Assembly (NCBI GenBank): GCA_051655145.1
Contig: JBOFZK010000010.1
Span: forward strand, 1-64,000
Direction of reading: 5' to 3'
DNA length: 64,000 nt
DNA from: UBA710 sp051655145
GTDB taxonomy: Bacteria > Bacillota_I > Bacilli_A > Mycoplasmatales > Metamycoplasmataceae
The notes below the pieces were generated by a model. That model was not told the DNA's origin. It was given only the letters and a program-made list of their open reading frames with translations, and ran no database searches. Of this stretch, positions 51,252 through 61,898 are shown one piece after another (positions within the stretch are counted from its first letter, which is position 1; the number at the start of each line of letters is the position of its first letter). The translations under genes and the position numbers were made by a program.

Positions 51252-52943
51252 ATGAACGAAGAAGACGACGACGAAGATGATATTTTAGCGACAGATCCCT
51301 TTTGAAAAAATGAGATAAAAGCAAAAACAAAAGAATTATTTGAAAATAATTTTTCTAATTGAATTGATAATGATATACAAAAAGAGTTTAATGAAAAAAC
51401 TGAAGAACTTAATTTTTCATTAAAAAAATATAAAAAAGAACATAATGATTTTGCTTTTTTTATGCTTAAATACATTGGTTTACCCTTAACAATAATTCCT
51501 TGTTTGTTTATTCCGTTTCCAGCTGCATTTAAAAAATATAAGGAATTAAGAGAAAATAAAAATAAATTAAAAATGTTCGTAAATGAACAAAAAGATATAA
51601 AACTTAATTTTCATAAAAAGATATTAGAAAATAAAGATTTTATAAATAAAATTCGTGATTTTAACAATATAATAAAGTATAAAGAAATAGGGTCAATTAC
51701 AGATAAATTAATTCATGAATTACAATTATCTTCTTTATTTCTTTTAGTTAATAATATTAATGAAAATACTTTTGATAGTTCTTGAGGTATTTTCGATAAT
51801 AATAAAATAATTATTAATATATCTAAACAAACTCATGTAATAACTATGAAAACATATTCAGGTAGTAAATCTGTAACAACAGGATCTGGAAAAAATCAAA
51901 AAACAAGACTTGTTGTTGCTACATATACACACCCAAAACCAGTTATTTCTTTTACTAAAAAGCAGTATCTTTTTATGGAATCTTGTCCTTCTTTAGAATT
52001 TAATTTTGAGAAAAATAGTATATTTAATTTTAAAAAAAATAAATCAAAATTAGAAAATAATTCATTTAATAAAAAAACAAACTGAAAAAGGAATGATGAA
52101 ACTCAATTTAGAATGATTTTTACCCCATATGCTCAAGAAACATTCCTTTTACAAATGTCAAACCAAAATGAGGTTGAACCACACTTAAAATTTAAAAAAA
52201 CAAAAAACTTTTTTTCTAATGAATATATTTCAAATACAGATTTAGATAAATTTGCTAATGTTAAAGAAATTTTCTCTCTTTTTTCAACAGATGAGAATTA
52301 TACAATTGAAAATTTTAAAGACGAACTTTATGAAAAAATTATAAATAATATTAAAGAAAAGTATTTACAAATTAATTTTTTATGATCAATTCCAATTTTA
52401 ATGTCAGAAGATCAAAAACACATTATTAAAAATATAGAGAAATCTAAAATTAATTCTAATAATTTAGACCCTATTTCTCATTATGTAATTAATAAAGTTC
52501 TTAAAATTAAATTAGTTTCAGTTGATACAAAGACATTTAATACAGTAATTGAAAATAAACTTATAACTTATTTAGACAAAGAATATGTTATCTCTAAAAT
52601 AAAAGGACTTTCTTATAAAAAAAATAGGAAAATAAAAAGTGTTTATACAAGCGGCACTTTTGTTAATGTTCCATATTTTGATTATGTTCCACATGAAAAA
52701 TATAGTGAAATAATTTTTCATGTTTTCAACAATGAAAAAAAACTTTTTTATTTTTCAAATAATGAAAATAATATTGATAATCATCTAATTATTGATCAGT
52801 TAGAAAATTTAGAAAAAAAAGGAATTCAATTTATTATAAGAAATAATGTTCTAGCCGGAAAAATTATAAATTTTGAAAATACAGAAAAAATTAACTTTGA
52901 AGATATCAAAGAAGAATTAGAAAATATTATTAATAATCTTTAA
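51252..52943 (+). CDS. LemA-associated membrane protein (possibly DUF3137-like)
   Basis: A 563-aa protein in one frame, pieced across several TGA Trp codons. It starts with a strongly acidic stretch (MNEEDDDEDDILATD), has a hydrophobic hairpin at about residues 68-92 (YIGLPLTIIPCLFIPFPAAF) and a large, mostly soluble C-terminal domain. LemA genes in Mollicutes are often followed by a large membrane protein of this kind, some assigned to DUF3137. The layout fits but I cannot confirm the family by motif. Convergent with potD, from which its stop is separated by a single base. Confidence 0.7.
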
Positions 52944-52944
52944 T

Positions 52945-54279
52945 TTATTCATTTAATTTATTTTTAAAGTAAATTCTTAAATTAGATAATACCATTTCAG
53001 TAACTGGTGCAATAGGTTTAGATTCTTCTTTTTTATAAATACTATAAAAATTTATAGCAGGATCATTAAGACCTTCAAAATAATTATTTAGTATATATTT
53101 GAAAACACCTTCGGAAGTGGGAGTAAAATTTACAAAATCGAAATTCCCTGTAGCTGCTAGAACGTTAAAATCAACAAGTTGTTCTGGATCATTAGGATCA
53201 ATTGTAGAATCTAATAAGGTCTGAATTTCCGTTTCTGACATATATTTACCTTTAAATAGATATTCATCTATATTAATTAAAAGATCATCAGATGTTTTAT
53301 CATCTATAGAATTTGAAATTACAAATGAATCTAAAATAGAAATAGAATTTTTTGGTTTAATTATTTTAATTGTTCCTTGAGGAACTGAAGAAAAATTATC
53401 TTCAGAATAATAAGCATCTAAAGCATCTCCGTTATAAAGATAAGCAACTTGTGAAGGATGCTTAGGATTTATTACTGATTGCAATAATTCATCTGAATCT
53501 TCAACAAAAATATTATTATTTGAATTAGACATTTTGTGTCCTGTACCAGCTTGAATAATAGTTTGGAAATTATCAATTAATTCTCTATAATTTTTTTCTG
53601 TTATTTTAACAGGGAATGTAGAAGCGGTTTGAAGCTCTCCTCCTGTTGCTGTATTTTCAATTTTAGTATCGGCTCAAGAAAAAACACTTGCTCCATTTTG
53701 AACTAGTTTTTGTAAGATTTTAATATGTGATTCTAATTCTACAGGTGTAAATGGAATTTCCTGGTTTAATTTTATTTTGTCACTATTATATGCGAAAACT
53801 TTTGTATTAATAAAATAAGGAATAATATATTCTTCCATTCTATCGAATATTCCATCTTTATCATTATCAATTTTATCTAATGCTAATATTTGATTATAAA
53901 AAGCAATTTGTTCTTGAACAACTGGTGTATAAAAATCTAATATATTTTTATTTGCTTGAACACCTAAAACAGAGAAATTAATTTTTTTAACTTTATTATT
54001 TTTAATAAGTTGATAAATTGAATAGTCTGGACCAACTCCTCCTATTGCTTTATTATTTTGAATAGCAAATTCAAAATCTTGAATTCCTTTATATTCTTTA
54101 TAAGAATATTTTTGTCTAACTTTACTAATATTTTCAGGAGAAGCATAAGCTGCATAATTATATATAGCAGGCTTGTAAGGGTTTAATATTTTATATGAAA
54201 CCCCTCCTACTATTAATGAAACTAAAGCTAAAGGAAAAAAAACAAATTTTATAATTTTTAATATTTTTTTCTTATCCAT
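52945..54279 (-). CDS. potD: Spermidine/putrescine ABC transporter substrate-binding protein (PotD-like)
   Basis: A 444-aa protein anchored by an N-terminal helix (residues about 7-28) with no lipobox Cys. The periplasmic-binding-protein fold is indicated by YNYAAYASPENISKVRQKYS, GGVGPDYSIYQLIKNNKVKK, VAYLYNGDALDAYYSEDNFS and PKNSISILDSFVISNS. Residues 138-149 (DNDKDGIFDRME) make an EF-hand-like loop (53833-53868). It is the last gene of the leftward potABCD operon, 2 nt after potC. The assignment rests mainly on operon position plus the fold-typical NGD segment. Polyamine specificity is inferred. Confidence 0.82.
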
Positions 54280-54281
54280 TT

Positions 54282-55076
54282 TTATGCCTTTCTCTTTTTA
54301 TTTTTAATATAAAAGAATAAATTAAAAGCAAAAATTATAATGATTAAAATTGATCCGAAAGCAAGAGCTCATGGTTGAAAGTTTCCTTGATATAATTCTG
54401 TTCCTACAGTTTCCATATTTGATACCATTCTTGTGATTATAAAATCATCAAAACTAAAAATAACTGAAATGATTAATGTAAAACCAATTGAAGATAACAT
54501 GTAAACAAAATAAGTATTAAATCATGTTCTAACTTTTGAATAACCTAGATCATAACTAGCTTCAAAAATAGAATTTTTAAATTTTTCACTCTTAGGATAC
54601 ATAACTAAAATACCATATGGTAAAACCATTACAACATGTCCAATTACAGCATTGAAAAATCCTTCATTATCAGAAGCTAGCTCATTAAAAGCAATTGCAA
54701 AAAAAGCGGCTAATGATATTCCGATAACTACATCGGGAAGAACATTGATAATGTTATATGTTACATTTTTAGTAACATTTATTACTTTATTTTTTTGTCT
54801 TCATAAACTAAATACAGTTACTAATGAAAGAGCAATTACAATAACTGAAACAGTTATAGCAAGAATAAATGAATTAACAAATAAATATGCTGTTTCAGAT
54901 GAAAATAATTGTCTATATGCTTCTCAAGTAAAACCGTTAAAATTATCAAAACTTATATATCCTTTATCAGATGTTTTATTAAAAGAAAAAACAATCATAA
55001 AAAATAAAGGTAAATAAAATAAAATTAAGATTATTAAAATATATGATTTTTTTATTCATTCAACAAATCTACTCAT
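54282..55076 (-). CDS. potC: Spermidine/putrescine ABC transporter permease PotC
   Basis: A 264-aa permease with six helices, starting MSRFVEWIKKSYILIILILF. It has the FSFNKTSDKGYISFDNFNGF loop common to PotC/PotI and an EAA-type loop (IFEASYDLGYSKVRTWFNTY) for ATPase docking. The ATG at 55076 overlaps the potB stop by 8 nt. It pairs with PotB. TGA-encoded Trp occurs throughout, which hides the gene from standard-code ORF finders. Confidence 0.92.
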
Positions 55077-55893
55077 CCATTCCACCTCTTATCTTTCTAT
55101 AAATTAAAGGGATAGAATTTATTAAAATAAATATCGCCCCCATTATTAGCATTGAAACTAAAATTATTGTTGAAGCTTTTCTCATATCAAATGGATTATT
55201 AGGATTTGCTAAACCATTAATAAGATTTCCAACAGTTTGATTTTGTTCTGGATTTATTAGTAACTTATCAGAAACAGCAATTGACATAACTGAAAGAAGA
55301 AAAACAATAGTTATTCCAGAACAAATTGCCTTAAGTCCATATGGAATTACAACTTTAATAAAAGTTTGAATTTTGTTATATCCTAAATCCTCAGAAGCAT
55401 TTAATAAATTTTTAGGCATATTATTAAAAACATTATAAAGAGGAATTATCATAAAAGGAAGATTTAAGTAGATTAAACCAACAATTAAGAAAAAGGAATT
55501 ATTAATTGACCGTTCATCAAAAATAAAGGTAAATAAACCCTTTAAAGCTAAAATTTTAACTAATGTAAAAGTAATTATTGGAGAAATAATTAATAACAAA
55601 AGTGAAATCTTTATAGATTTATTTTGAATTTGTGAAATTATAAATACGTAAGGCATTGATATTAAAAAACAAATAACTGAAACACCTATTGATACTAAAA
55701 TAGATTTTCAAAATGTTGGTCAAAATCCATCTACAATAAGACCTGAATCATTAGATTCTTCTCCTGGTATAGGAAGAAAAGAAGTAATTAATATAAAAAC
55801 TAATGGAATTAGAATAAATACGGTAAAGAAAACTAAATAAGGAATAAATAAAGCAGTTCTTTTTTGTTTAAAAATATTTTTAACTCAATTCAT
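55069..55893 (-). CDS. potB: Spermidine/putrescine ABC transporter permease PotB
   Basis: A 274-aa permease starting MNWVKNIFKQKRTALFIPYL, with six predicted helices and an EAA-type loop (LNASEDLGYNKIQTFIKVVI). The ATG at 55893 lies inside the end of potA (14-nt overlap). It sits 7 nt after a run of seven G on the coding strand that may serve as ribosome-binding site. An internal Met at 55656 would lose the first helices and is not the start. Confidence 0.92.
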
Positions 55894-57241
55894 CAGTATT
55901 CCCCCCCATATTCATCTCATTTATTTCTTTTTCCATTAAGTGAAGCGAATCAACATCTCATTTTAAAAAAACGTTTTCATCAATTTTAAAATTCTTTGGT
56001 GTTTCAGCAAATAATTGCCCATAATTTGTTTCAATAGTACACATATAATAACTTCCCTTATATATTGAATTAATAATTGTACCTTTTAAGTATCCATCTT
56101 TTTTGTTTATTTCAATATCCTCAGGTCTAATTAGAACATCTACTTTAGTTCCTTTAGGAAATGAATATTTTTCTTTTCAAATTTCTATTTCTTGATCAAA
56201 TAAATGAATACTTTCGCTATTCATAATTTCTCCATCAAATAAATTACAATCTCCTATGAATTTAGCAACTCATTTATTTCTTGGAAAATCATAAATTTCT
56301 GTCGGAGAATCAAACTGTTCAATTTGACCATTTCTTATAATTGCAATTCTATCAGATAGCTCAAGAGCTTCTTCTCTATCATGAGTTACAAAAATAAAAG
56401 TTATATTTAATTTTTTTTGAATATCTGACAATAATATTTGCATTTTTTTTCTAATATTAGCATCTAGTGCAGATAATGGTTCATCTAAAAGCAAAATTTC
56501 TGGTTCAATTGCTATCGCTCTAGCAAGAGCAACCCTTTGTTTTTGTCCTCCTGATAAAACATCAATAGGCTTTTTTTCATAACCATCTAGTTCAACCAGA
56601 TTTAATGCTTCTTTCATTTCAGAATCTAATTCTTGTTTTGAGATTTTCCTAGTAAGATATTTTTTTTCAAATTGTTCTTGTTGTTGAATTACAAAAGTTT
56701 CTCAATATGAATATTTAAAATCGGAATCATCAAGTCATTTTTGAATTTTCATTTTTCTTTTTTTAGGAATTTTCTTTTGCTTTAATTCTTTTTCATATTG
56801 CTCTTGAATTTTATCCAAATTTTTCATTTGAGTTTCAGCATCTTTTTTTCATTTATTTTTTTTAACTTCAAGAATTTGTTGATATTTTTTAATTCTTACA
56901 TCATTATCATCTAAAGGAAACCTTTTAAGTTTCAATCCATATTTAATGTTGTTTTCAATTGATAAATGTGGTAAAAGAGCATAATCCTGAAAAATAGTAG
57001 CAGTTTCTCTTTTGTGAGGCGACAAATCTTTAATATCTATCCCTTTATAATGAATTTCCCCTCTTGTTGCTCATTCGAATCCTCCAATCAATCTTAAAAT
57101 TGTTGTTTTACCTGAGCCCGAAGGGCCAAGGAGCGTTATAAATTCACCCTTATTTATTTTCAAATTAACGTTCTTAAGAACAGTTTTGCCATCGAACTCT
57201 TTAACTATGTTTTTTAGCTCGATAATAGGTTTTTTATTCAT
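55880..57241 (-). CDS. potA: Spermidine/putrescine ABC transporter ATP-binding protein PotA
   Basis: A 453-aa ATPase with Walker A GPSGSGKTT, Q-loop IFQDYALLPHLSI, signature LSGGQKQRVALARA, Walker B ILLLDEPLSALDA, H-loop FVTHDREEAL and a TOBE-type C-domain (VDVLIRPEDIEI). Between the Q-loop and the signature lies an insert of about 90 charged, helical residues (VRIKKYQQILEVKKNKWKKD ... QEQFEKKYLTRKISKQELDS), as in the enlarged PotA of other mycoplasmas. RBS GGGGGTG lies 3-4 nt before the ATG. First gene of the operon. Confidence 0.94.
55901..55907 (-). repeat. Homopolymer G7 tract in the potA/potB overlap
   Basis: Seven consecutive C on the plus strand (G on the coding strand), conspicuous in such an AT-rich sequence. 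It lies in the potA frame just before the potB start. Confidence 0.9.
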
Positions 57242-57259
57242 AACACCCCCTAATGTTTT

Positions 57260-57276
57260 TTATCATATAATGATAA
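57260..57276. promoter_or_regulatory. Inverted repeat upstream of potA
   Basis: Perfect 7-nt arms TTATCAT and ATGATAA with an ATA spacer, 19-35 nt before the potA ATG, where the potA -10 and transcript start are expected. The half-sites resemble Fur-family boxes, which may be chance in AT-rich DNA. Confidence 0.45.
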
Positions 57277-57345
57277 TATTTTTTTGGCAATAATTTTTAA
57301 AATTTTTCAATTTTTTTTTCAATTTTTTTCATTCAAAAAATCAAG

Positions 57346-57369
57346 ATAAAAAAAAGATCTTTTTTTTAT
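57346..57369. repeat. 24-bp perfect palindrome between potA and the ZIP gene
   Basis: AT, eight A, GATC, eight T, AT: a loopless perfect palindrome near the middle of the 251-nt gap 57242-57492. The rest of that gap is homopolymer-rich A/T with the ZIP promoter near its end. Confidence 0.85.
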
Positions 57370-57434
57370 AAAAAAAACACCTATTTTTTCAACTAAAAAA
57401 AATTTGCTTTTTTTATAAAATTTTTTTAAAAAAT

Positions 57435-57440
57435 GTATAA
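57435..57440 (+). promoter_or_regulatory. Extended -10 promoter of the ZIP gene
   Basis: TGTATAAT ends at 57440. A transcript would begin near 57447, downstream of the in-frame ATG at 57433 and upstream of the TTG at 57493, which decides the start codon. Confidence 0.55.
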
Positions 57441-57492
57441 TTTTATTAGTTATTTATTAAAATTTAAATACTGTAAGAAAGGTAATTTCATT

Positions 57493-58485
57493 TTGAATGA
57501 TTTATTTTCTTTATCACTATTAGAAAAAAATAGTAATACATTTACAATTGGCCAACAATTTCCAATGATAGCAATTATTTTTATTGTTATCGGATTTACT
57601 TGTTTAATTCCTTGAATTTATGGTTTTTTATTACCGGTTATAAAACCTACTTTATCTAAAAAAGCATCAATTTATCTTTACTCTTTTTCTTCTGGTTTTT
57701 TTATAATATTGGGAATTTTTGGTTTCTTATTTGAAGCTAAAGAACAAATCGGAGAATGATCACACATGAATAATATTAGTACGGCTCAAGAATGAGGGAT
57801 AAGTATTGGTATTTTAGGTGGAGGACTTCTTTTAGTATTATTATCAACACTTGGTCTAAAATATTTTATAAGTAAAAAATTTAATCAAAAATCTTTAACT
57901 GAACAAAATCATGATCATAAAAATGATTTACTTGAACATACCCACAATCATGAAATGCTTGTTTTTAATAATAATGATATTAATCCTAAAACTAAAAAAT
58001 TCGCTTTATCATTGATATTATCTCATAGAATTCCTGGTGGTCTAATTACGGGAATACTTATTTCTGATATAGCAAATTCTGCAACATTAAACATTACACA
58101 AATTTTGTTTTTAATTACTTTTGTACTTCACATAATTCCAGAAGAATTAATTTTTTATTATAGACAAATAGAAATGGGAATCAATAAATGAAAAGCTTCA
58201 TTTAATTCATTTTTAGGAACAGCGATATTAATACCTTTTATCTTTATAGGTGCTTATTCAGCTGAAGCTATTAGTAAATTTGAAGCTTGGGATATAATTT
58301 CTGCATTTATAAATGTTTGCGTTGGTGGATTCTTCATTTTTATTGCAATAGTTGAATTTATACCTGAATATTTACATAGAAAAATTGAAACAAAAACCTT
58401 TTATAATTCTATGATATTTTTAATATTTGGAATTGTAATTTGTGTTATCATTTTTTCTTTACATTCTCATCCAGAGGTACACTAA
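57493..58485 (+). CDS. ZIP family metal transporter (TTG start)
   Basis: A 330-aa transporter for Zn2+ or another divalent metal, with eight predicted helices. The conserved helix IV and V signatures are present in altered form: LSHRIPGGLITGILISDIAN (family HNxPEG) and FVLHIIPEELIFYYRQIEMG (family HE-type motif). Between helices III and IV is a His-rich cytoplasmic loop (NHDHKNDLLEHTHNHEM), typical of metal-sensing ZIP loops. A TTG at 57493, 10 nt after AAGAAAGG, is preferred over the ATG at 57433, which overlaps the promoter. Convergent with whiA, 25 nt away. Confidence 0.88.
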
Positions 58486-58510
58486 AAAAACAAATAATAA
58501 TTTTAATTAA

Positions 58511-59335
58511 TTATTTATTTTTTTCTTGCTGAAATTCAAAATCTTCAGCAATTTTTCTTAATTTTATTAATCAATGATTTAATCCACTTTTAGTTCTTTT
58601 TATATTATATTTTTCATCTAATTTTATTGATAATTCTGATAGTGGAAGAAAAGAATATTTTAATTTTAATTTATAAAAAAGTAATTCATTTTCTTTAAAT
58701 TTATTAACTAAATTATTATTTATAATAATCTCATAATATTCTTTAAAAAAAGCATTTGAATCAACAAGTTTATTTTGGTTATGAATATCTAAATTTGAAA
58801 TTCTATTTAATTGATTTTCAAAATCTCTTGTTATCGTTTTTTCAGTAAATTTAAAAAATGATTTATTAGCTCCAATGGATGATAAAAAATCCTTAATTAT
58901 CTCCATATTTTTTCCATAAAAAACAATATTATTTTTTTTATATATTTTTGAAAATAATAAGTTATGGTTTTTTAATTTATTTTCAATAATATTTGCTATA
59001 TTTTCGTTCTTTATAGAGAATTCTATATGATATTTTGATGTTTCTATTTTTGAGCATGAACCAGTTACTAAAAATACACCCGCAAAAAAGTGTTGAGGAC
59101 TATTTATTACTATATTTTGTATTTCAATTTTCTTATCAAATTTAAAACCTATTTTTTTTGCATTTTCATCAATAAAAGATTTTATTTCTGGATTTTTAAT
59201 ATTAAATATTACTTTTTCTTCTTTTGAATTATATAAAGCACATTGAATTCCTTTTAAAAGAGATTTAATGTCATTCTTTTGAATTATTTTTGAAATAATT
59301 TCTTTTTTAATTTCAAGAGTAAATGTTATATCCAT
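58511..59335 (-). CDS. whiA: WhiA family DNA-binding regulator
   Basis: A 274-aa WhiA: LAGLIDADG-homing-endonuclease-like N-domain (FFAGVFLVTGSCSKIETSKY, HIEFSIKNENIANIIENKLK) and a C-terminal helix-turn-helix (LPLSELSIKLDEKYNIKRTK). In mycoplasmas WhiA is reported to repress a ribosomal protein operon. A minus-strand TATAAT (59347-59342) ends 6 nt before the ATG with no Shine-Dalgarno, so the mRNA is probably leaderless. It is divergent from the pseudouridine synthase across a 42-nt gap. Confidence 0.9.
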
Positions 59336-59341
59336 ATTAAC

Positions 59342-59371
59342 ATTATAATTTATTTGTTTTGTTACTATAAT
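59342..59371. promoter_or_regulatory. Divergent leaderless promoters of whiA and the pseudouridine synthase
   Basis: TATAAT on the minus strand at 59347-59342 and on the plus strand at 59366-59371. Each ends exactly 6 nt before an ATG (59335 and 59378). Confidence 0.6.
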
Positions 59372-59377
59372 TTAATT

Positions 59378-60076
59378 ATGAATAAACTAAAAAAGAATAC
59401 TTTAAGATTAGAAACATTTCTTTCTTTTAATACTATTTTAACAAGATCTCAAGCAAGAGAAAAAATTAAACAAAGAAAAGTAATTGTAAATAATAATGTT
59501 ATTACTAATCCTGCATTTAAAGTAACTGATTTTGATGTTATTTTTTTAGATAATGAAATAATAAATAAAAGTAAAAATTATTATTTTGCATTTAATAAAC
59601 CAAAAGGATTTATTTGTGCTAATAAAGACAATCTACATCAAACTATTTTATCTTTTTTCCCTGATGAAATAAAAGATAAACTTCAAATAGTTGGAAGACT
59701 TGATAAAGATACTACTGGTTTAGTTTTTTTAACATCTGATGGAGAATGAAATCATAAGCTAAAATCTCCTAAAAAAAATATCGAAAAAGAATATTTAGTT
59801 TCCCTTGAAAAAGAAATGGATGAAGAAATGATAAAAAAGCTAAATGAACCTATTTTTTTAGACGATAAAAAAATAAAAGAATTTAAGTTTAAATTAAATT
59901 CAAATAAACAATTATTTTTAACAATAACTGAAGGTAAATATCACCAAATCAAAAGAATGATTAAACTTATTGGAAATAATGTAATTGAATTGAAAAGAAT
60001 CAGAATATCTAATGTATATTTATCTGAATTAAAATTAAAAGAAGGAGAATATATTGAAATTGATCCAAATATTTAA
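59378..60076 (+). CDS. Pseudouridine synthase, RsuA/RluB family
   Basis: A 232-aa enzyme that isomerises a uridine in rRNA (16S U516 for RsuA, 23S for RluB). The N-terminal S4 domain reads RLETFLSFNTILTRSQAREK. The catalytic motif is IVGRLDKDTTGLVFLTSDGE, with catalytic Asp in GRLDKDT. KNIEKEYLVSLEK and EGKYHQIKRMIKLIGNNVIE follow. The ATG at 59378 has no Shine-Dalgarno and a -10 6 nt away. An in-frame TTG at 59354 overlaps the promoter and is rejected. Overlaps the convergent 60073 gene by 4 nt. Confidence 0.92.
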
Positions 60077-61083
60077 TTAAAATTAAATAATTTTTTATAA
60101 CGCTTTATTTCTTTTTTAGTATAAACCCGTCTAATAAAAAGAAGATTAGGATATTTTTTGACTATTTTTTTAATTTTAAATTTCATAAACCAAATATTTA
60201 TTCTATAAAAATCACTTATATTAAGAAATGGATTTTCAGAATTTTCTTCCTTATATTTACTGAATATTTTTTTATATAAAATAGTTCAAAAAAGTTCTTC
60301 AGGAGCATGCTTGTTTTGTAATTTATTTAATAATATATTTTTTTCTTCACTATTTAAAAGAATATCTAATTTACTTTTTTCAAATAAGCAATTCCCTCCA
60401 ATAACATTAAAAATATCAAATAAAGAATTATCAAATTCATTTTTTGAAAACAAATTTCAATATTTATTTCATTTATTATTTTTATTTTTAAGTATAGAAA
60501 TATAAAGGAAAAATTTATTATAAAAACATCTTATAAAAAAATATTTAATTTTATTTTCTTTTTTAAGATTATTAATAAATTCATTTCAAAATTTATTTAT
60601 AAGTCATAATGAACTTTCGATTTTCCTAGGCTCATCTATATTTAATATTAAATTTACATAAAAAACATAATTCATAGTTCACATTTTATGTAAGTCTGGC
60701 TTTGAATGATTAAAATTTAATCAATTTCCATTATTATTCTTAATTATTGATTTTTTTATATCATCTCAACTCCTGCAAGGAATAGATTTAGCATCTAAAA
60801 TAATTAAATGGGAAAAATTTGGGAAAAATTCTTTAGCTTTTTGAATTAATAATAAATTTGATTCTAAAATAGAAATATCTCCTCAATAAACTTCAACTTC
60901 TGAATAAATTAAAATATTTTTCTTTTTAAAAATATCCATTTCTTTAGCTTTAAGATACTCATTATAATTTCTTTTATTATAGCTAACGATATAATTTATA
61001 GAATCATCATTAAAAAAACTTTTAAATCTTTTTTCTAATAATTTCGCTTCTCCGAAAAAAGATATACAAACAACTAATTCCAC
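60073..61083 (-). CDS. GT14 (Core-2/I-branching)-like glycosyltransferase, copy 1 (GTG start)
   Basis: A 336-aa protein starting at GTG 61083 (MELVVCISFFGEAKLLEKRF). The segment VYWGDISILESNLLLIQKAK...FSHLIILDAKSIPCRSWDDI matches the pattern of Core-2/I-branching enzymes (WGG.S...A...LL..A......YF.LLSG.D.P). KHAPEELFWTILYKK near residue 270 matches the acceptor-side Glu motif. It is closely related to 61885-62907. A minus-strand TATAAT (61096-61091) ends 7 nt before the GTG, giving a probable leaderless message. Family assignment is by pattern only. Confidence 0.65.
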
Positions 61084-61148
61084 TTTTCAAATTATATATT
61101 ATTTTATAATATTTTTTTTATGAGCAAAAATAGTTTAAAATAATTAAT

Positions 61149-61898
61149 ATGAAAAAAAATCTTAATGTAATTATTCCAGCTGCCGGAATGGGTTCGAGAT
61201 TTTATAATAGTGAATTTAAAGCCTTAAAACCATTTATAAAATTTTCTAATAAAACAATGCTTGAATGAGTGTTAGATGGTTTTAAATCAAAAATATATAA
61301 TATAAAATATTATATAATTTTAAACTCCAAAACAGAAGAAGAATATTCAGAAGATATTTTAAGAATGAAAAATAATTATAATGTAGATTTTTTATTTATC
61401 AATTTACTTACAGAAGGCCCAACAATAACAACATTATTTTTATATGACATTCTAAATTCGGACACTCCTACAATGGTGGCTAATTGTGATCAAATAGTTG
61501 ACATTGATTTTGATGATTATTTAGAACAACATTTTTCATCAAACGCTGATGGGTCAATGCTTTTGTTTAAAGAAAAAGAAAAAAGTGCAAAATGATCTTA
61601 TGTTGATTTAGATTCAAATAATTTTATAAAAAGTGTTAGAGTAAAAGATCCATTTTCTTCTTATGCTGTTGTTGGTTGATATTTTTATTCTAAAGGGAAA
61701 TACTTTTTAAAAAGTGCAGTTTCGCAAATAATAAATCAAGATAAAGCAAATAATGAATATTTCTGTTGTCCAACATTTAATTATTTACTTTCTTGAAATA
61801 AAAAAATAAAAGGAATTATTATAAATAATAATCAAATGCATGGAGTAGGCGTTCCTGACGATTTAAGAAAATATTTAAAAACATTTAAAAATTCATAA
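61149..61898 (+). CDS. Nucleotidyltransferase (sugar or alcohol phosphate NTP transferase)
   Basis: A 249-aa protein with the NTP-transferase signature VIIPAAGMGSRFYNSEFKAL KPFIKF near the N-terminus and LLTEGPTITTLFLYDILNSD, MVANCDQIVDIDFDDYLEQH (Asn-x-Asp metal/nucleotide site) and GVGVPDDLRKYLK at the end. This set is typical of capsule-locus nucleotidylyltransferases related to glucose-1-phosphate and LicC-type enzymes. The product is an NDP-sugar or CDP-alcohol. A TAAAAT ends 7 nt before the ATG (leaderless). It lies between two GT14-like genes transcribed the other way, overlapping copy 2 by 14 nt. Confidence 0.85.

Noticed and set aside
57433..57492. ZIP transporter starting at the ATG 57433
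   Set aside because: That ATG is part of the extended -10 element (TGTATAAT), so it would lie upstream of the transcript start.
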